From Streptomyces sp. Je 1-79 (GTDB lineage Bacteria; Actinomycetota; Actinomycetes; Streptomycetales; Streptomycetaceae), in contig NZ_JAMGSL010000004.1 in NCBI RefSeq assembly GCF_025195125.1, positions 248,001 to 312,000 on the forward strand: a stretch of DNA of 64,000 nucleotides, given 5' to 3'. How positions within the stretch are numbered: the stretch's first letter is position 1; each line of letters starts with the position of its first letter. Below are positions 16,679 through 24,344 of this stretch, one piece after another. The notes under the pieces are model-generated. The model was given only the letters and a program-made list of their open reading frames with translations, did no database searches and had not been told where the DNA came from. The position numbers and the translations under genes were made by a program.

Positions 16679-18013
16679 CTACTTCGGCTCGTAGGCGGTC
16701 ATCGCGGCCCGGACGGCCGGGGAGAACAGCGCCGGTCCGAGCGCGTCCGAGTGGGCCAGGCCCTCCGGCGAGAGCCGCAGCAGGCCGGCGGGGGCCGTCG
16801 GATCCAGCCAGCCGAGCGCCTCGAACCGACCCAGCTCGACCGGGAAGTCCGCCGACGGAGACGTGCCGAACCGCTCCTCGTACGTGCCGGTGGGCATGCC
16901 CTGGGCCTGGAGGAGGGACTGGAGGAGATGGCGACGGCGCGCCTCGTCCGCGTCGACCCACCGGCCCACCCGAGCCCGGCTGAAGTCCTCCGTCTCGGTG
17001 TACGCGTCGATGATCGAGCGGATCTCCCGCATGTCGACGGCGTAGTCGAAGGAGTGGTGGAGCGAGGAGGTGTACGAGCGGGCTCCGCAGCCCAGGCCGA
17101 TCATCCCGTCGGTCTGGCAGGCGTAGTCGTCGGCGCCCTGGGGTGCGGCGTCGGCGCGCCGGAACATCCGCATCGACATCTGCTCGTAGCCGCGCGCGAG
17201 CAGATGGTCCCGGCCGTGGCGGTAGAGCCGCAGCCGCTGCTCGTCCCACTCCCGGTCGGCGGCCGGCGAGAGCCGCCCGAGACCGGTGAGGGGACGGACA
17301 TAGAGGGGGTAGAGGTAGAGCTCCTCGGGCGCCCACGCGAGCGCCGCGTCGAGCGAGCGGGTCCAGGACTCCTCGGTCTGTCCCTCGATGCCGTAGATCA
17401 GATCGATGTTGAGGACGGGGACCCCGGTCTCCCGGATGCGGCCGAGCGCGGCCTCGACGTCGGCGCGGCGCTGGGGGCGCACGGCGGCGCGGGCCTCGGC
17501 CTCCACGAAACTCTGCACGCCGATGCTGAGCCGGGTCGCTCCGCGCTCGGCGAGGACCGCGAGCCGGTCGGCGGTCGCCGTCGAGGGGGAGGTCTCGACG
17601 GAGAGGGGGACGGCGCGCAGATCCGCCCCCATCCGCTTCTCGGCGATGTCGCAGAGCCGCTCCAGCTCGCCGGCGGTGAGGAAGGTCGGTGTGCCGCCGC
17701 CGAAGGCGGCCGTGGCGAACCGGACCGGCTCGCCGTCGCCGAGCGCCTCGCGCACGGCGGTCGCCTGGCGGTCGAGGGCGTCGAGGTAGCGGGTCGTCAG
17801 CTCGTCCGGGGCGCCGATCCGCGTGAAGAGGTTGCAGAAGCCGCAGCGGACCTCGCAGAACGGTATGTGGGCGTAGAGCGAGAGGGCGTCCTTCGGCTCG
17901 TCCCGCCAGAGCGCGGCGAGCGAGGGCGCGGGGTCCGGGAGCGGACGGTACGCCGTCTTGTGCGGGTAGGCGTAGACGTAGCTCTCGTACGGACGGGGGG
18001 CCTCGGTCGTCAT
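16679..18013 (-). CDS. STM4012-family radical SAM protein (HemN-like)
   Basis: A 444-residue radical SAM enzyme of the coproporphyrinogen-dehydrogenase-like (HemN/HutW) type. The motif is PFCEVRCGFCN (C53, C57, C60), followed by GGGTPTFLTAGELERL and later SIGVQSFVEAEAR, both HemN hallmarks. The ATG at 18013 overlaps the STM4013 stop (ATGA). A longer frame is open upstream but runs through STM4013 and is not used. HemN relatives act on haem precursors, in haem degradation or as methyltransferases; which applies here is unknown. Two different radical SAM enzymes in one operon suggest a multi-step modification. Confidence 0.87.
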   Translation of the reverse strand: MTTEAPRPYESYVYAYPHKTAYRPLPDPAPSLAALWRDEPKDALSLYAHIPFCEVRCGFCNLFTRIGAPDELTTRYLDALDRQATAVREALGDGEPVRFATAAFGGGTPTFLTAGELERLCDIAEKRMGADLRAVPLSVETSPSTATADRLAVLAERGATRLSIGVQSFVEAEARAAVRPQRRADVEAALGRIRETGVPVLNIDLIYGIEGQTEESWTRSLDAALAWAPEELYLYPLYVRPLTGLGRLSPAADREWDEQRLRLYRHGRDHLLARGYEQMSMRMFRRADAAPQGADDYACQTDGMIGLGCGARSYTSSLHHSFDYAVDMREIRSIIDAYTETEDFSRARVGRWVDADEARRRHLLQSLLQAQGMPTGTYEERFGTSPSADFPVELGRFEALGWLDPTAPAGLLRLSPEGLAHSDALGPALFSPAVRAAMTAYEPK

Positions 18014-18855
18014 GCGACCGCCCCCGGACGCGGGCCTTCGAGGACGAAGTGGGCGTACGGCACGGTCCAGACGACCTCGTGGCCGAGCCGGTGGCCGGTG
18101 AAGCCGTCCTCCCCGTACGCCGTGCCGTGGTCCGAGCAGACGATCGCGAAGCACGGACGGCGGCTGCTCATGGCGGCGAGGAGACGGCCGATGTGCCGGT
18201 CGACGTACTCCAGGGCCGCCGCGTGCGAGGCGCGGGTGTCGCCGGACTCCCGGGTCGCGCCGGGGAGATGGAACCAGTTGGGCTGGTGCAGCGCGGAGAC
18301 GTTGACGAAGAGGAAGAGGCGCTGTTCGTGCGGGAGCGCGGCGACGATCTCCTCGGCCCTCGTCACCTGGGATTCGAAGGAGGTGGGGGAGGCGACGCCG
18401 AAGGCGGGCTCCCAGTGGCTCTCCTGGAAGAGCCCGGGCAGTACGGAGCCGAGCGGGCCCTGTCCGTTGAAGAAGCCGACGCCGCCGACGCACACGGTGC
18501 GGTAGCCCTCCTCGGCGAGGCCCGCGACGAGATCGGGGGTGTCGTGGACGAAGGTGCCGTCGGCGGTGCTCTCGCTGCCCGCGAACCGCGCGGCGAAGAG
18601 GCGGGGGTGCGGGCCCTGGGCGTCCGGGGTCGGCAGGAAGCCCGCGAAGATCGCCTGGTGGGAGGCGTAGGTGAAGCTGCCGGGGGCGTGACGGCGCTCC
18701 CAGCGCCCGGCGGGGAGGTGGCGGGCCAGGTTCGGGATGCGGCCGGCGGCGGCCAGTTCGGCGGCCACGTCGTACCGGAGGGTGTCGAGCGTGACCAGGA
18801 GAAGGTCGTGGCTGCCCACGATCTCGTTCATGTCGGGTGCGTGCTGCTGGTTCAC
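18010..18855 (-). CDS. STM4013/SEN3800-family hydrolase (alkaline phosphatase/sulfatase fold)
   Basis: A 281-residue soluble protein of the alkaline phosphatase/sulfatase superfamily. The first metal-site block is LLVTLDTLRYD, and the distal block is IVCSDHGTAYGEDG with a following His in GHRLGH. This spacing fits a compact phospho- or sulfo-hydrolase. The GTG start overlaps the STM4014 stop (GTGA); an ATG eight codons later is an alternative. It sits between the ATP-grasp-like protein and the HemN-like enzyme with 4-bp overlaps on both sides. The substrate is unknown. Confidence 0.83.
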   Translation of the reverse strand: MNQQHAPDMNEIVGSHDLLLVTLDTLRYDVAAELAAAGRIPNLARHLPAGRWERRHAPGSFTYASHQAIFAGFLPTPDAQGPHPRLFAARFAGSESTADGTFVHDTPDLVAGLAEEGYRTVCVGGVGFFNGQGPLGSVLPGLFQESHWEPAFGVASPTSFESQVTRAEEIVAALPHEQRLFLFVNVSALHQPNWFHLPGATRESGDTRASHAAALEYVDRHIGRLLAAMSSRRPCFAIVCSDHGTAYGEDGFTGHRLGHEVVWTVPYAHFVLEGPRPGAVA

Positions 18856-20183
18856 GGGGTGGGGCTCGTTCCTGTGGTGCGGGTGGTGCGTGTGGTGCGT
18901 GTGGAGCCCGTAGGGCTGGTGGGGCTGGTCGCGCGGGTGGGGTCCGTGGGGCTGGTCGCGTGGGTGGGGTCCGCCGTACGGTTCCCCGTCGTACGGTTCC
19001 CCGCCGTACGGCTCCCCGCCGTGCGGGAGGGGCTGTCGCGGAGGAGTGCGGCGACCTGGGCGGCGTAGGTGTCCAGGCCCTCGGCGCCGCTGCCCGGCAG
19101 GCCGGTGAGACCGGGGAGGAGATCACCGAAGGCGTTGACCTCGCCGACGGCGAAGCGCCGCCACCCGACGGCCGGCAGCAGGTCGACACCGACACACCGC
19201 ATGCCCGGGAAGGCGCCGGCGGCCCGCTCGCACACGTCGAGCGCGTCCGACCACCGGCCGCCGGCGGCGGACACGGCCGCGCGCACGGCGCCCAGGTCGC
19301 CCCGGGCTCCGCCGAGATGGAGATTGGTCATGGGGGAGCGGCTGGTCCGTACGACGGCGTGGGTGGCGCGCCCGTCGATCACCACCACCCGCAGATCGGC
19401 CGCCCGGCCTCCCTGTACCGCCTTCGGGAGCCAGCGCTCGATGTGCAGCCCGTCGGGGGCGAGCGCGTCCACGACGGCGGCGACCTCGCGCTCCGTCGTG
19501 TAGCGGCGCACCCGCAGGGAGTTGAAGAGCCGTCCGTCGGGCGCGCGCTCCACGGAGGTCGTGGCCTGCACCCGGCCGGCGCCGTTCGTCTCCACGGCCA
19601 GGACCCCGGAGGCGGACGAGCCGTGGGCGAGCTTCACGAACACCCGGCGCAGCCCGGTCGCGGCCATCGAGGCGCGGACGTCCGCCCAGCCCCGCACCGG
19701 CGGGGCGTCCGCCCCGGAGGTCGGCGACAGAGGGACCGGGACCAGGGCCTCGCTCAGCCGGGCATGGGAGAGCCGCTTGTCGAAGAGCACCGCCGCCTCG
19801 GCGGGGTCGTCGACCAGCTCCGCCCCGGCCTCGCCGACGCTCCGGGCGAGTCGCGCCGTGGCGGCGGTGAACTCCGCGTACCAGCGTCCCGTGCCCTCGA
19901 CCCGGGTCGGGTCGTCCGTGCCGCGCAGGATCCGGTCCACGTCAGGGTCCTCGCCGGGCGACTCCAGCCGGACCGTCTCGCCCGCGTGGAACCGCGCCCC
20001 GCCCCTCAACACGTCGAGCCAGGGCTCGACCCGCGCCTCGGGCAGCCCGGCGCGCCGCACGGCGTCACGGAAGTACGCGACCCGGCGGTTGGCCGGATTG
20101 CCGACCACGACGAGGCGCGGGTGCTCGCGAGGTCGCGATGCCGGCGGCCGCACCGGGCGCGTGAGGGGCGGGGAAGGCGTCAT
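18852..20183 (-). CDS. STM4014-family protein (ATP-grasp-like)
   Basis: A 443-residue protein with an ATP-grasp-like layout: an N-terminal Rossmann-like part (LVVVGNPANRRVAYF), a central RRVFVKLAHGSSASGVLAVE segment like an ATP-binding lid, and a late VGVDLLP...FAVGEVNAFGD segment like the Mg-binding end. ATP-grasp enzymes join a carboxylate to an amine, thiol or similar group. The last 60 or so residues are a low-complexity Thr/Arg/Pro tail (RTAGSRTAGNRTTGNRT, then RTTRTTRTTG) encoded by short tandem repeats, unlike the rest of the gene. Overlaps of 4 bp join it to STM4013 and STM4015. Confidence 0.8.
   Translation of the reverse strand: MTPSPPLTRPVRPPASRPREHPRLVVVGNPANRRVAYFRDAVRRAGLPEARVEPWLDVLRGGARFHAGETVRLESPGEDPDVDRILRGTDDPTRVEGTGRWYAEFTAATARLARSVGEAGAELVDDPAEAAVLFDKRLSHARLSEALVPVPLSPTSGADAPPVRGWADVRASMAATGLRRVFVKLAHGSSASGVLAVETNGAGRVQATTSVERAPDGRLFNSLRVRRYTTEREVAAVVDALAPDGLHIERWLPKAVQGGRAADLRVVVIDGRATHAVVRTSRSPMTNLHLGGARGDLGAVRAAVSAAGGRWSDALDVCERAAGAFPGMRCVGVDLLPAVGWRRFAVGEVNAFGDLLPGLTGLPGSGAEGLDTYAAQVAALLRDSPSRTAGSRTAGNRTTGNRTADPTHATSPTDPTRATSPTSPTGSTRTTRTTRTTGTSPTP
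18858..19030. repeat. Short tandem repeats in the 3' end of the STM4014 gene
   Basis: Three near-identical 15-base units (consensus GCCGTACGGTTCCCC) lie at about 18971-19020. Two copies of a longer unit built on TGGGGCTGGTCGCG precede them at about 18919-18970, and GTGGTGCGT units lie at the end. They stay in frame and create the repetitive C-terminal tail of the encoded protein. Replication slippage is the likely source, so length should vary between strains. Confidence 0.75.
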
Positions 20184-21136
20184 TCGGCGACCGCTACGTA
20201 CCGGAAGACCTCGCCGTCGTCGTCCTCCGCCTCCTGTGCGTCGTCGACAACGACCGTCACTCCGTACGGCGTGAGGGCGTCGACGATCCGCTCGCTCATC
20301 TTCTCCGTCATGTAGTGGTGCGAGAGGTCGAGGTGGCTGAGGTGCGTCAGCGGCTGTCCCACGAGCAGCGCCTCGGCGCCCTCGTCGGTGAGCGTGCCCA
20401 TCGACAGGTCGAGGCGCTCGAGCCGGGCGACCACCGGGGCACCGGCCAGGGCCGCGGCGATCTCGTCCTGGATGACGCTGTTGCGGAGCGCGAGATGGCG
20501 CAGGGCGGGGAGGCGGGTGCCGGCGAGCAGCGGCTCCAGGTCGGCGACCGTGGAGTCACCGCCGTACTCGTCCGTGCCCAGCCACAGGTCCAGGCTCTCC
20601 AGCGAGGGCAGGTCGCTGCCCGCGATGCCGCGCACGACCTCGGCACCGAGACCGCCCGACTCCACCACGAGCGTACGCAGCGCGGAGTGGCCGATCGGGG
20701 GGAAGGCGAGCCCGGTGCCCCCGCGCACACCGAACTCCCGCAGGGCCGGGTAGGCGGCGAGCAGCGGCGTCACGTCGGACTGCTGGATCCAGGAGATCTC
20801 GCAGTCCTCGAAGCCCATGTCCCCGAGGAACAGGGCCTCGAGAGCGGGCAGCCGGTCCTTGGCCGCGACGAGTGCGGTGACGATCGCGGCGGAGGAGGTG
20901 TCGTACGCCTCGTCCCAGCCGCCGACGACCAGCGCGCGGACGCTCGTGGTGTCCACGGCGGCGAGGAACCGTGCGAAGAACTGCTCCCACTGCTCGTCGT
21001 CGGAGTCGCAGTACGTCGGCCCGGAGACGCGCCAGGCCACGGAGGCCGCGTCCGGCAGCTCGACGACGGTGTCACGGTCCGGAAAGTGGAACACGGGAAG
21101 GCCGTGGAACTCCTGAAGGTATCCCGAAATGGTCAT
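20180..21136 (-). CDS. STM4015-family leucine-rich-repeat protein
   Basis: A 318-residue protein, first gene of the cassette. After an N-terminal globular part (about 150 residues, with an acidic DSDDEQWEQF stretch) come leucine-rich repeats: LPALEALFLGDMG, LPSLESLDLWLG, LPALRHLALRNS, VARLERLDLSMG and LTHLSHLDLSHH. LRR domains bind proteins or peptides, so this could dock the substrate of the two radical SAM enzymes. The ATG has GGAG eight bases upstream. The promoter must lie in the 167-bp gap shared with the divergent damage-type promoter. Confidence 0.83.
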   Translation of the reverse strand: MTISGYLQEFHGLPVFHFPDRDTVVELPDAASVAWRVSGPTYCDSDDEQWEQFFARFLAAVDTTSVRALVVGGWDEAYDTSSAAIVTALVAAKDRLPALEALFLGDMGFEDCEISWIQQSDVTPLLAAYPALREFGVRGGTGLAFPPIGHSALRTLVVESGGLGAEVVRGIAGSDLPSLESLDLWLGTDEYGGDSTVADLEPLLAGTRLPALRHLALRNSVIQDEIAAALAGAPVVARLERLDLSMGTLTDEGAEALLVGQPLTHLSHLDLSHHYMTEKMSERIVDALTPYGVTVVVDDAQEAEDDDGEVFRYVAVAE

Positions 21137-21233
21137 GAGTGCTCCAGACACCGGACGTGCGCTGATCGGCTGACGCGAGCAGTTGTACCAAGCCCGACTG
21201 ACAACTCCGTGCGCCGGGGGCGGTGGAAGGCCG

Positions 21234-21256
21234 TTGTCAGTGGCTGCCTCTAGCGT
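21234..21256 (+). promoter_or_regulatory. RecA-NDp (PafBC-type) DNA-damage promoter
   Basis: TTGTCAGTG (21234-21242), eight bases, then TAGCGT (21251-21256) matches the RecA-independent damage promoter TTGTCRGTG-N8-TANNNT at every defined position. It lies 47 bp before the ATG of the next gene. An inverted copy, CTGACAAC, at 21198-21205 mirrors GTTGTCAG at 21233-21240. Confidence 0.75.
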
Positions 21257-21303
21257 CGAATGCGTGGTCGACACGTGGCGTGTCCACCACGGAGGGGAGA
21301 GCC

Positions 21304-21630
21304 ATGTACCGGCAGGGAGACGTGCTGATCGTGCCCGTCGCGGAGAGCGCGGTGCCCGACCACGTGAAGGGCGCGGCGGGGGAGCCGAGAGACGCCAGGG
21401 GCCGGCTGGTCCTGGCGCTCGGAGAGGTCACCGGGCACGCCCACGCGGTCCCGGGGCCCGGCCGGCTGGTGGCCGAGCCCGGCCCCTTCGGGCCCTTGGT
21501 GCTCGAACTGCCCGCGGGCGGACGGGTGGTGCACGAGGAGCACGCGCCGATCCCGCTGCCGAAGGGCTGGTACCGGGTGGTGCGGCAGCGGGAGTACACA
21601 CCGGGCGCGTACCGGATCGTCGCGGACTGA
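21304..21630 (+). CDS. Small GHAHA-motif protein of unknown function
   Basis: A 108-residue protein. It begins YRQGDVLIVPV, has a His-rich turn EVTGHAHAV near residue 45 and ends with VVHEEHAPIPLPKGWYRVVRQREYTP. The pattern of paired His residues in a small beta-rich protein suggests a cupin-like metal site. I recall similar proteins in actinobacteria and phages, often next to a DUF6745 protein, with no assigned reaction. It is the first gene after a RecA-NDp-type promoter, so expression after DNA damage is likely. The next gene begins 11 bp after its stop. Confidence 0.8.
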   Translation: MYRQGDVLIVPVAESAVPDHVKGAAGEPRDARGRLVLALGEVTGHAHAVPGPGRLVAEPGPFGPLVLELPAGGRVVHEEHAPIPLPKGWYRVVRQREYTPGAYRIVAD

Positions 21631-21641
21631 GTGGGGGAGAG

Positions 21642-22655
21642 ATGAACGGGACACTGACGACGGTGGACAGATGGCGGGCCGTGGCGGCCGCCACCGGGAC
21701 GGCCGACCGGACGGCGGCGGAGGCCGGGGTGCGGCTCGCCTACCGCACGGCCGGCCTCGCGGCCCCGGAGCGGATCGTCTGGGCCGACTCGCCCCGGGCG
21801 GCCGTCGGGATCCTGCGCGAACTGACCGACGCGGGCCGCTCGGTGCGCGACGAGGTCCGTACGCGGCCGTGGGCGGAGGAGCGGCGCCGGGTCCACGACG
21901 AGCTGGGGCCGCGCGGCTGGACCGCGCTCTGGACGAGTACCGGTGCCCGGCTCTGGGACCCCGCGCGGACGCTGGCCGACCGGATCCGGTCCGCCGTCGC
22001 GGACGATCTCGCCGGGACGCCCGTCGAGGCGGCGGCCGTGCGCCTGCTGCTGCTCGACGCGGTCCTCGGCCAGCACGACGCGGCCTGGCTCGCCGCCTTC
22101 GACGGCCGGGGTGACCGTCTGGCCGGGCTCGCCGCGGTCGCCGAGCACGCGGGCTGGTGGTGGCCGTACGAGAAGGTCGCCGTGGTGTGCGAACGGCCCG
22201 TCGAGCTGCACCGGGACGAGGCCGGGCGCCTGGACCGGGGCGACGGTCCCGCGCTCGCCTTCCGCGACGGGTTCGCGTTGTACGCCTGGCGGGGCATGGC
22301 GGTCGAAGAGGAGTTCCTCGCCGGGCTCGGAGGGCTCACTCCCGAGCGGATCCGCGCCGAGGAGAACGCCGAACTGCGGCGCGTGATGCTGGAGTACTAC
22401 GGCTACGAGCGCTACCTCGACGAGTCGGGGGCCCGGCCGGTCGACCGGGACGAGACGGGGGTGCTCTGGCGGATCGAGCTCGCGGACGACGAGGACGTGG
22501 TCATGGTCGAGGTGGTCAACGCGACCCCGGAGCCGGACGGGACGTTCCGTACCTACTGGCTGCGCGTGCCGCCCGGGACGGCGACCGCGCGCGAGGGGGT
22601 CGCGTGGACCTTCGGGTTCGACGCGGCGGCGTACGAGCCGGTGGTGCAGACCTGA
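21642..22655 (+). CDS. DUF6745-family protein
   Basis: A 337-residue soluble protein of unknown function. The N-terminal half is helical with Trp/Arg-rich stretches (WADSPRAAVGILREL, LGPRGWTALW). The C-terminal half contains ERPVELHRDEAGRL, DGPALAFRDGFALYAWRG and ending WTFGFDAAAYEP, which mark the DUF6745 group. The ATG has GGGGGAGA upstream and follows the GHAHA protein by 11 bp, so both are expected to share the damage-type promoter. No catalytic motif is recognisable. A role in a damage or stress response is inferred from the promoter only. Confidence 0.8.
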   Translation: MNGTLTTVDRWRAVAAATGTADRTAAEAGVRLAYRTAGLAAPERIVWADSPRAAVGILRELTDAGRSVRDEVRTRPWAEERRRVHDELGPRGWTALWTSTGARLWDPARTLADRIRSAVADDLAGTPVEAAAVRLLLLDAVLGQHDAAWLAAFDGRGDRLAGLAAVAEHAGWWWPYEKVAVVCERPVELHRDEAGRLDRGDGPALAFRDGFALYAWRGMAVEEEFLAGLGGLTPERIRAEENAELRRVMLEYYGYERYLDESGARPVDRDETGVLWRIELADDEDVVMVEVVNATPEPDGTFRTYWLRVPPGTATAREGVAWTFGFDAAAYEPVVQT

Positions 22656-22754
22656 GCGGGTGACCGGGCAGGAGTGGCGCACGGGCCCGGGTGGGGCGGG
22701 GTGCTGGGATGGGCGCGCCGGGCTGTCCGGCAACCACCGCTGAAGGGACCGCCT

Positions 22755-23531
22755 GTGACGACCCGTCACCACCACCGTATCCGTATCCTCCGCCGCGCCA
22801 TGGTCGCGGGCGCGGTACTGGGCGCACTCACGCTCGCCGGCGCCGCGCCCGCCCTCGCCGCGCCCGCCCTCGTGTCGGCGCCTGCCACGGCATCCGTGAG
22901 GGCGCCCGCTCCGGCGACCCTCACCGTGTCCGGGACCGGGCGCGCCGGTGCGGCGCCCGACATCGCGGTGATCTCGGTCGCCGTCGAGGCGCGGGCCAAG
23001 ACCGGGCAGGAGGCCATGGAGGCCCAGAGCCGTGCCGCGGAGAAGCTGTTCGCCGCCCTGCGGAAGCAGTCCGTCGCCGACCGGGACATCCGGACCCAGA
23101 ACCTCTCCCTCTTCCCGGTCTACACCCAGGCCACCAACGGAGAGAGCAAGGTGTCGGGCTATCAGGCCTCGCAGAGCGTCTCGGCGACCATCCGGGACGT
23201 CGACAGGGCGGGCCGGGTCGTCGGCGCGGTCACCGAGGCGACCGGTGACGCCGGCCGGGTCGACGGAGTCTCCTACGACGTCGCGGACCCGGGCGCGCTG
23301 CGCTCCAGGGCCCGCGAGCTGGCCCACAAGGACGCGCACGACAAGGCCGCCCAGCACGCGCGGCTGAGCGGGCACCGGCTCGGCCGGCTCGTGTCGCTCA
23401 CCGAGACGGAGAGCGGCCGCCCCGGCGCCGGAGCCGCGGCCGACATGCCCGCGCCCGCGCCGGGCGTTCCCCTGGCGCCGGGCGAGATCGAGGAGCAGGT
23501 GACGGTCTCGGCGGTGTACGAACTGCTCTGA
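22755..23531 (+). CDS. Secreted SIMPL-domain (DUF541) protein
   Basis: A 258-residue exported protein. Residues 1-36 are a signal peptide (RRAMVAGAVLGALTLAGAAPALA). The rest is a SIMPL domain beginning TLTVSGTGRAGAAPDIAVISVAVE, with KQSVADRDIRTQNLSLFPVY and a central RELAHKDAHDKAAQHARLSG helix. SIMPL proteins (BP26/Omp28-like) form periplasmic or extracellular ring-like assemblies; the function in actinobacteria is unknown. The GTG start has GAAGGGA upstream. The gene stands alone, 99 bp after DUF6745, and converges with the TetR gene. Confidence 0.88.
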   Translation: MTTRHHHRIRILRRAMVAGAVLGALTLAGAAPALAAPALVSAPATASVRAPAPATLTVSGTGRAGAAPDIAVISVAVEARAKTGQEAMEAQSRAAEKLFAALRKQSVADRDIRTQNLSLFPVYTQATNGESKVSGYQASQSVSATIRDVDRAGRVVGAVTEATGDAGRVDGVSYDVADPGALRSRARELAHKDAHDKAAQHARLSGHRLGRLVSLTETESGRPGAGAAADMPAPAPGVPLAPGEIEEQVTVSAVYELL

Positions 23532-23574
23532 ACCGTGCCCGTGGCAGGGACACACGGTGGTGGGCGGACAGGGC

Positions 23575-24198
23575 CTAGACCGGTGACGGTCCCGTCGCGT
23601 CGAGGGACGGCAGGCCGAGTTCCCGGGCCAGCGCGGCGTCCGCCCACTCCAGCATCGCGGCGCGCGAGAGGGAGCCGGCGTACGACGTCATCTGCACGGC
23701 GAGCCCGTCCAGGAAGGCCGTCAGCCGCCAGGCCGCCGCGGCCGGGTCCGGGCACGGGAACTCGCCCGCCGCCGCGCCCTCGGCGATCACCCGCGTCAGG
23801 GCCGCCTTCCACTGCTGGTCGAGCGCTCCGGCCACCTCGCGCAGCGCCGGTTCGCGGAGGCAGGCCGCCCAGCCCTCGATCCAGAGCCGCCAGCCCTTGG
23901 CCTGCCCGGTCGGGGCGTACCACCGGACGGCCGCCCGGAGCCGGCGCAGGGCGGTGGTGCGCCGCTCCAGGAGCCGGCGCAGATGGGCGAGGTCGGCCTC
24001 GGCGGCGTACGAGAACGCCTCCGCGACCAGCCTCTCCTTGGTCGAGAAGTGGTAGAGCACCAGCGCGTTGCTGACTCCGAGGGCGGACGCGACATCGGCG
24101 ATCCGGACGGAGGCCACGCCCCGCGCCTCGATCTGCTCGACGGCGGCACGGAGCAGCTCCTCCCGCCGTTCCGCCACGCTCAACCGCACTCTCGCCAC
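23575..24198 (-). CDS. TetR-family transcriptional regulator
   Basis: A 207-residue repressor-type protein. The N-terminal helix-turn-helix reads REELLRAAVEQIEARG...IADVASALGVSNALVLYHFSTKERL (residues about 8-55). The C-terminal domain has a BetI/TetR_C_6-like pattern (WRLWIEGWAACLREPALREV, then AFLDGLAVQMTSYAGSL). The GTG at 24198 places the HTH at the usual distance; the frame runs 13 codons further. A perfect 6-bp inverted repeat lies 20 bp before the start and is the likely autoregulatory operator. The target genes are unknown; the downstream dehydrogenase is on the same strand but separately placed. Confidence 0.88.
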   Translation of the reverse strand: MARVRLSVAERREELLRAAVEQIEARGVASVRIADVASALGVSNALVLYHFSTKERLVAEAFSYAAEADLAHLRRLLERRTTALRRLRAAVRWYAPTGQAKGWRLWIEGWAACLREPALREVAGALDQQWKAALTRVIAEGAAAGEFPCPDPAAAAWRLTAFLDGLAVQMTSYAGSLSRAAMLEWADAALARELGLPSLDATGPSPV

Positions 24199-24217
24199 GC
24201 CCGTCAGCCTACAAGAA

Positions 24218-24232
24218 CATGCCAAGGGCATG
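24218..24232. promoter_or_regulatory. Putative TetR operator
   Basis: CATGCC-AAG-GGCATG is a perfect 6-bp inverted repeat with a 3-base spacer. It is centred 27 bp upstream of the TetR start, a normal position for self-repression. Confidence 0.55.
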
Positions 24233-24292
24233 ATCATCTTCTCGTGGGGCGAGCGGTCGGAGTCAGGCCGGGACGCCGGGGGCGGGCCGGCC

Positions 24293-24344
24293 CGCGATCA
24301 GTACCAGCCGTACCGCTCCGCGATCAGTACCAGCCGTACCGCTC
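24293..24344. repeat. 26-bp tandem duplication over a stop codon
   Basis: The unit CGCGATCAGTACCAGCCGTA plus CCGCTC occurs twice head to tail (24293-24318 and 24319-24344), followed by a third partial CGCGAT. The second copy contains the last codons and the TGA of the dehydrogenase (RYGWY-stop on the minus strand). The first copy lies just beyond the stop. It is a perfect, hence recent, duplication that left the protein unchanged. Confidence 0.85.

Noticed and set aside
15812-21303. RiPP precursor peptide for the two radical SAM enzymes
   Set aside because: No short gene with a ribosome site and leader-like sequence was found in or beside the cassette, so I do not call it a RiPP cluster.
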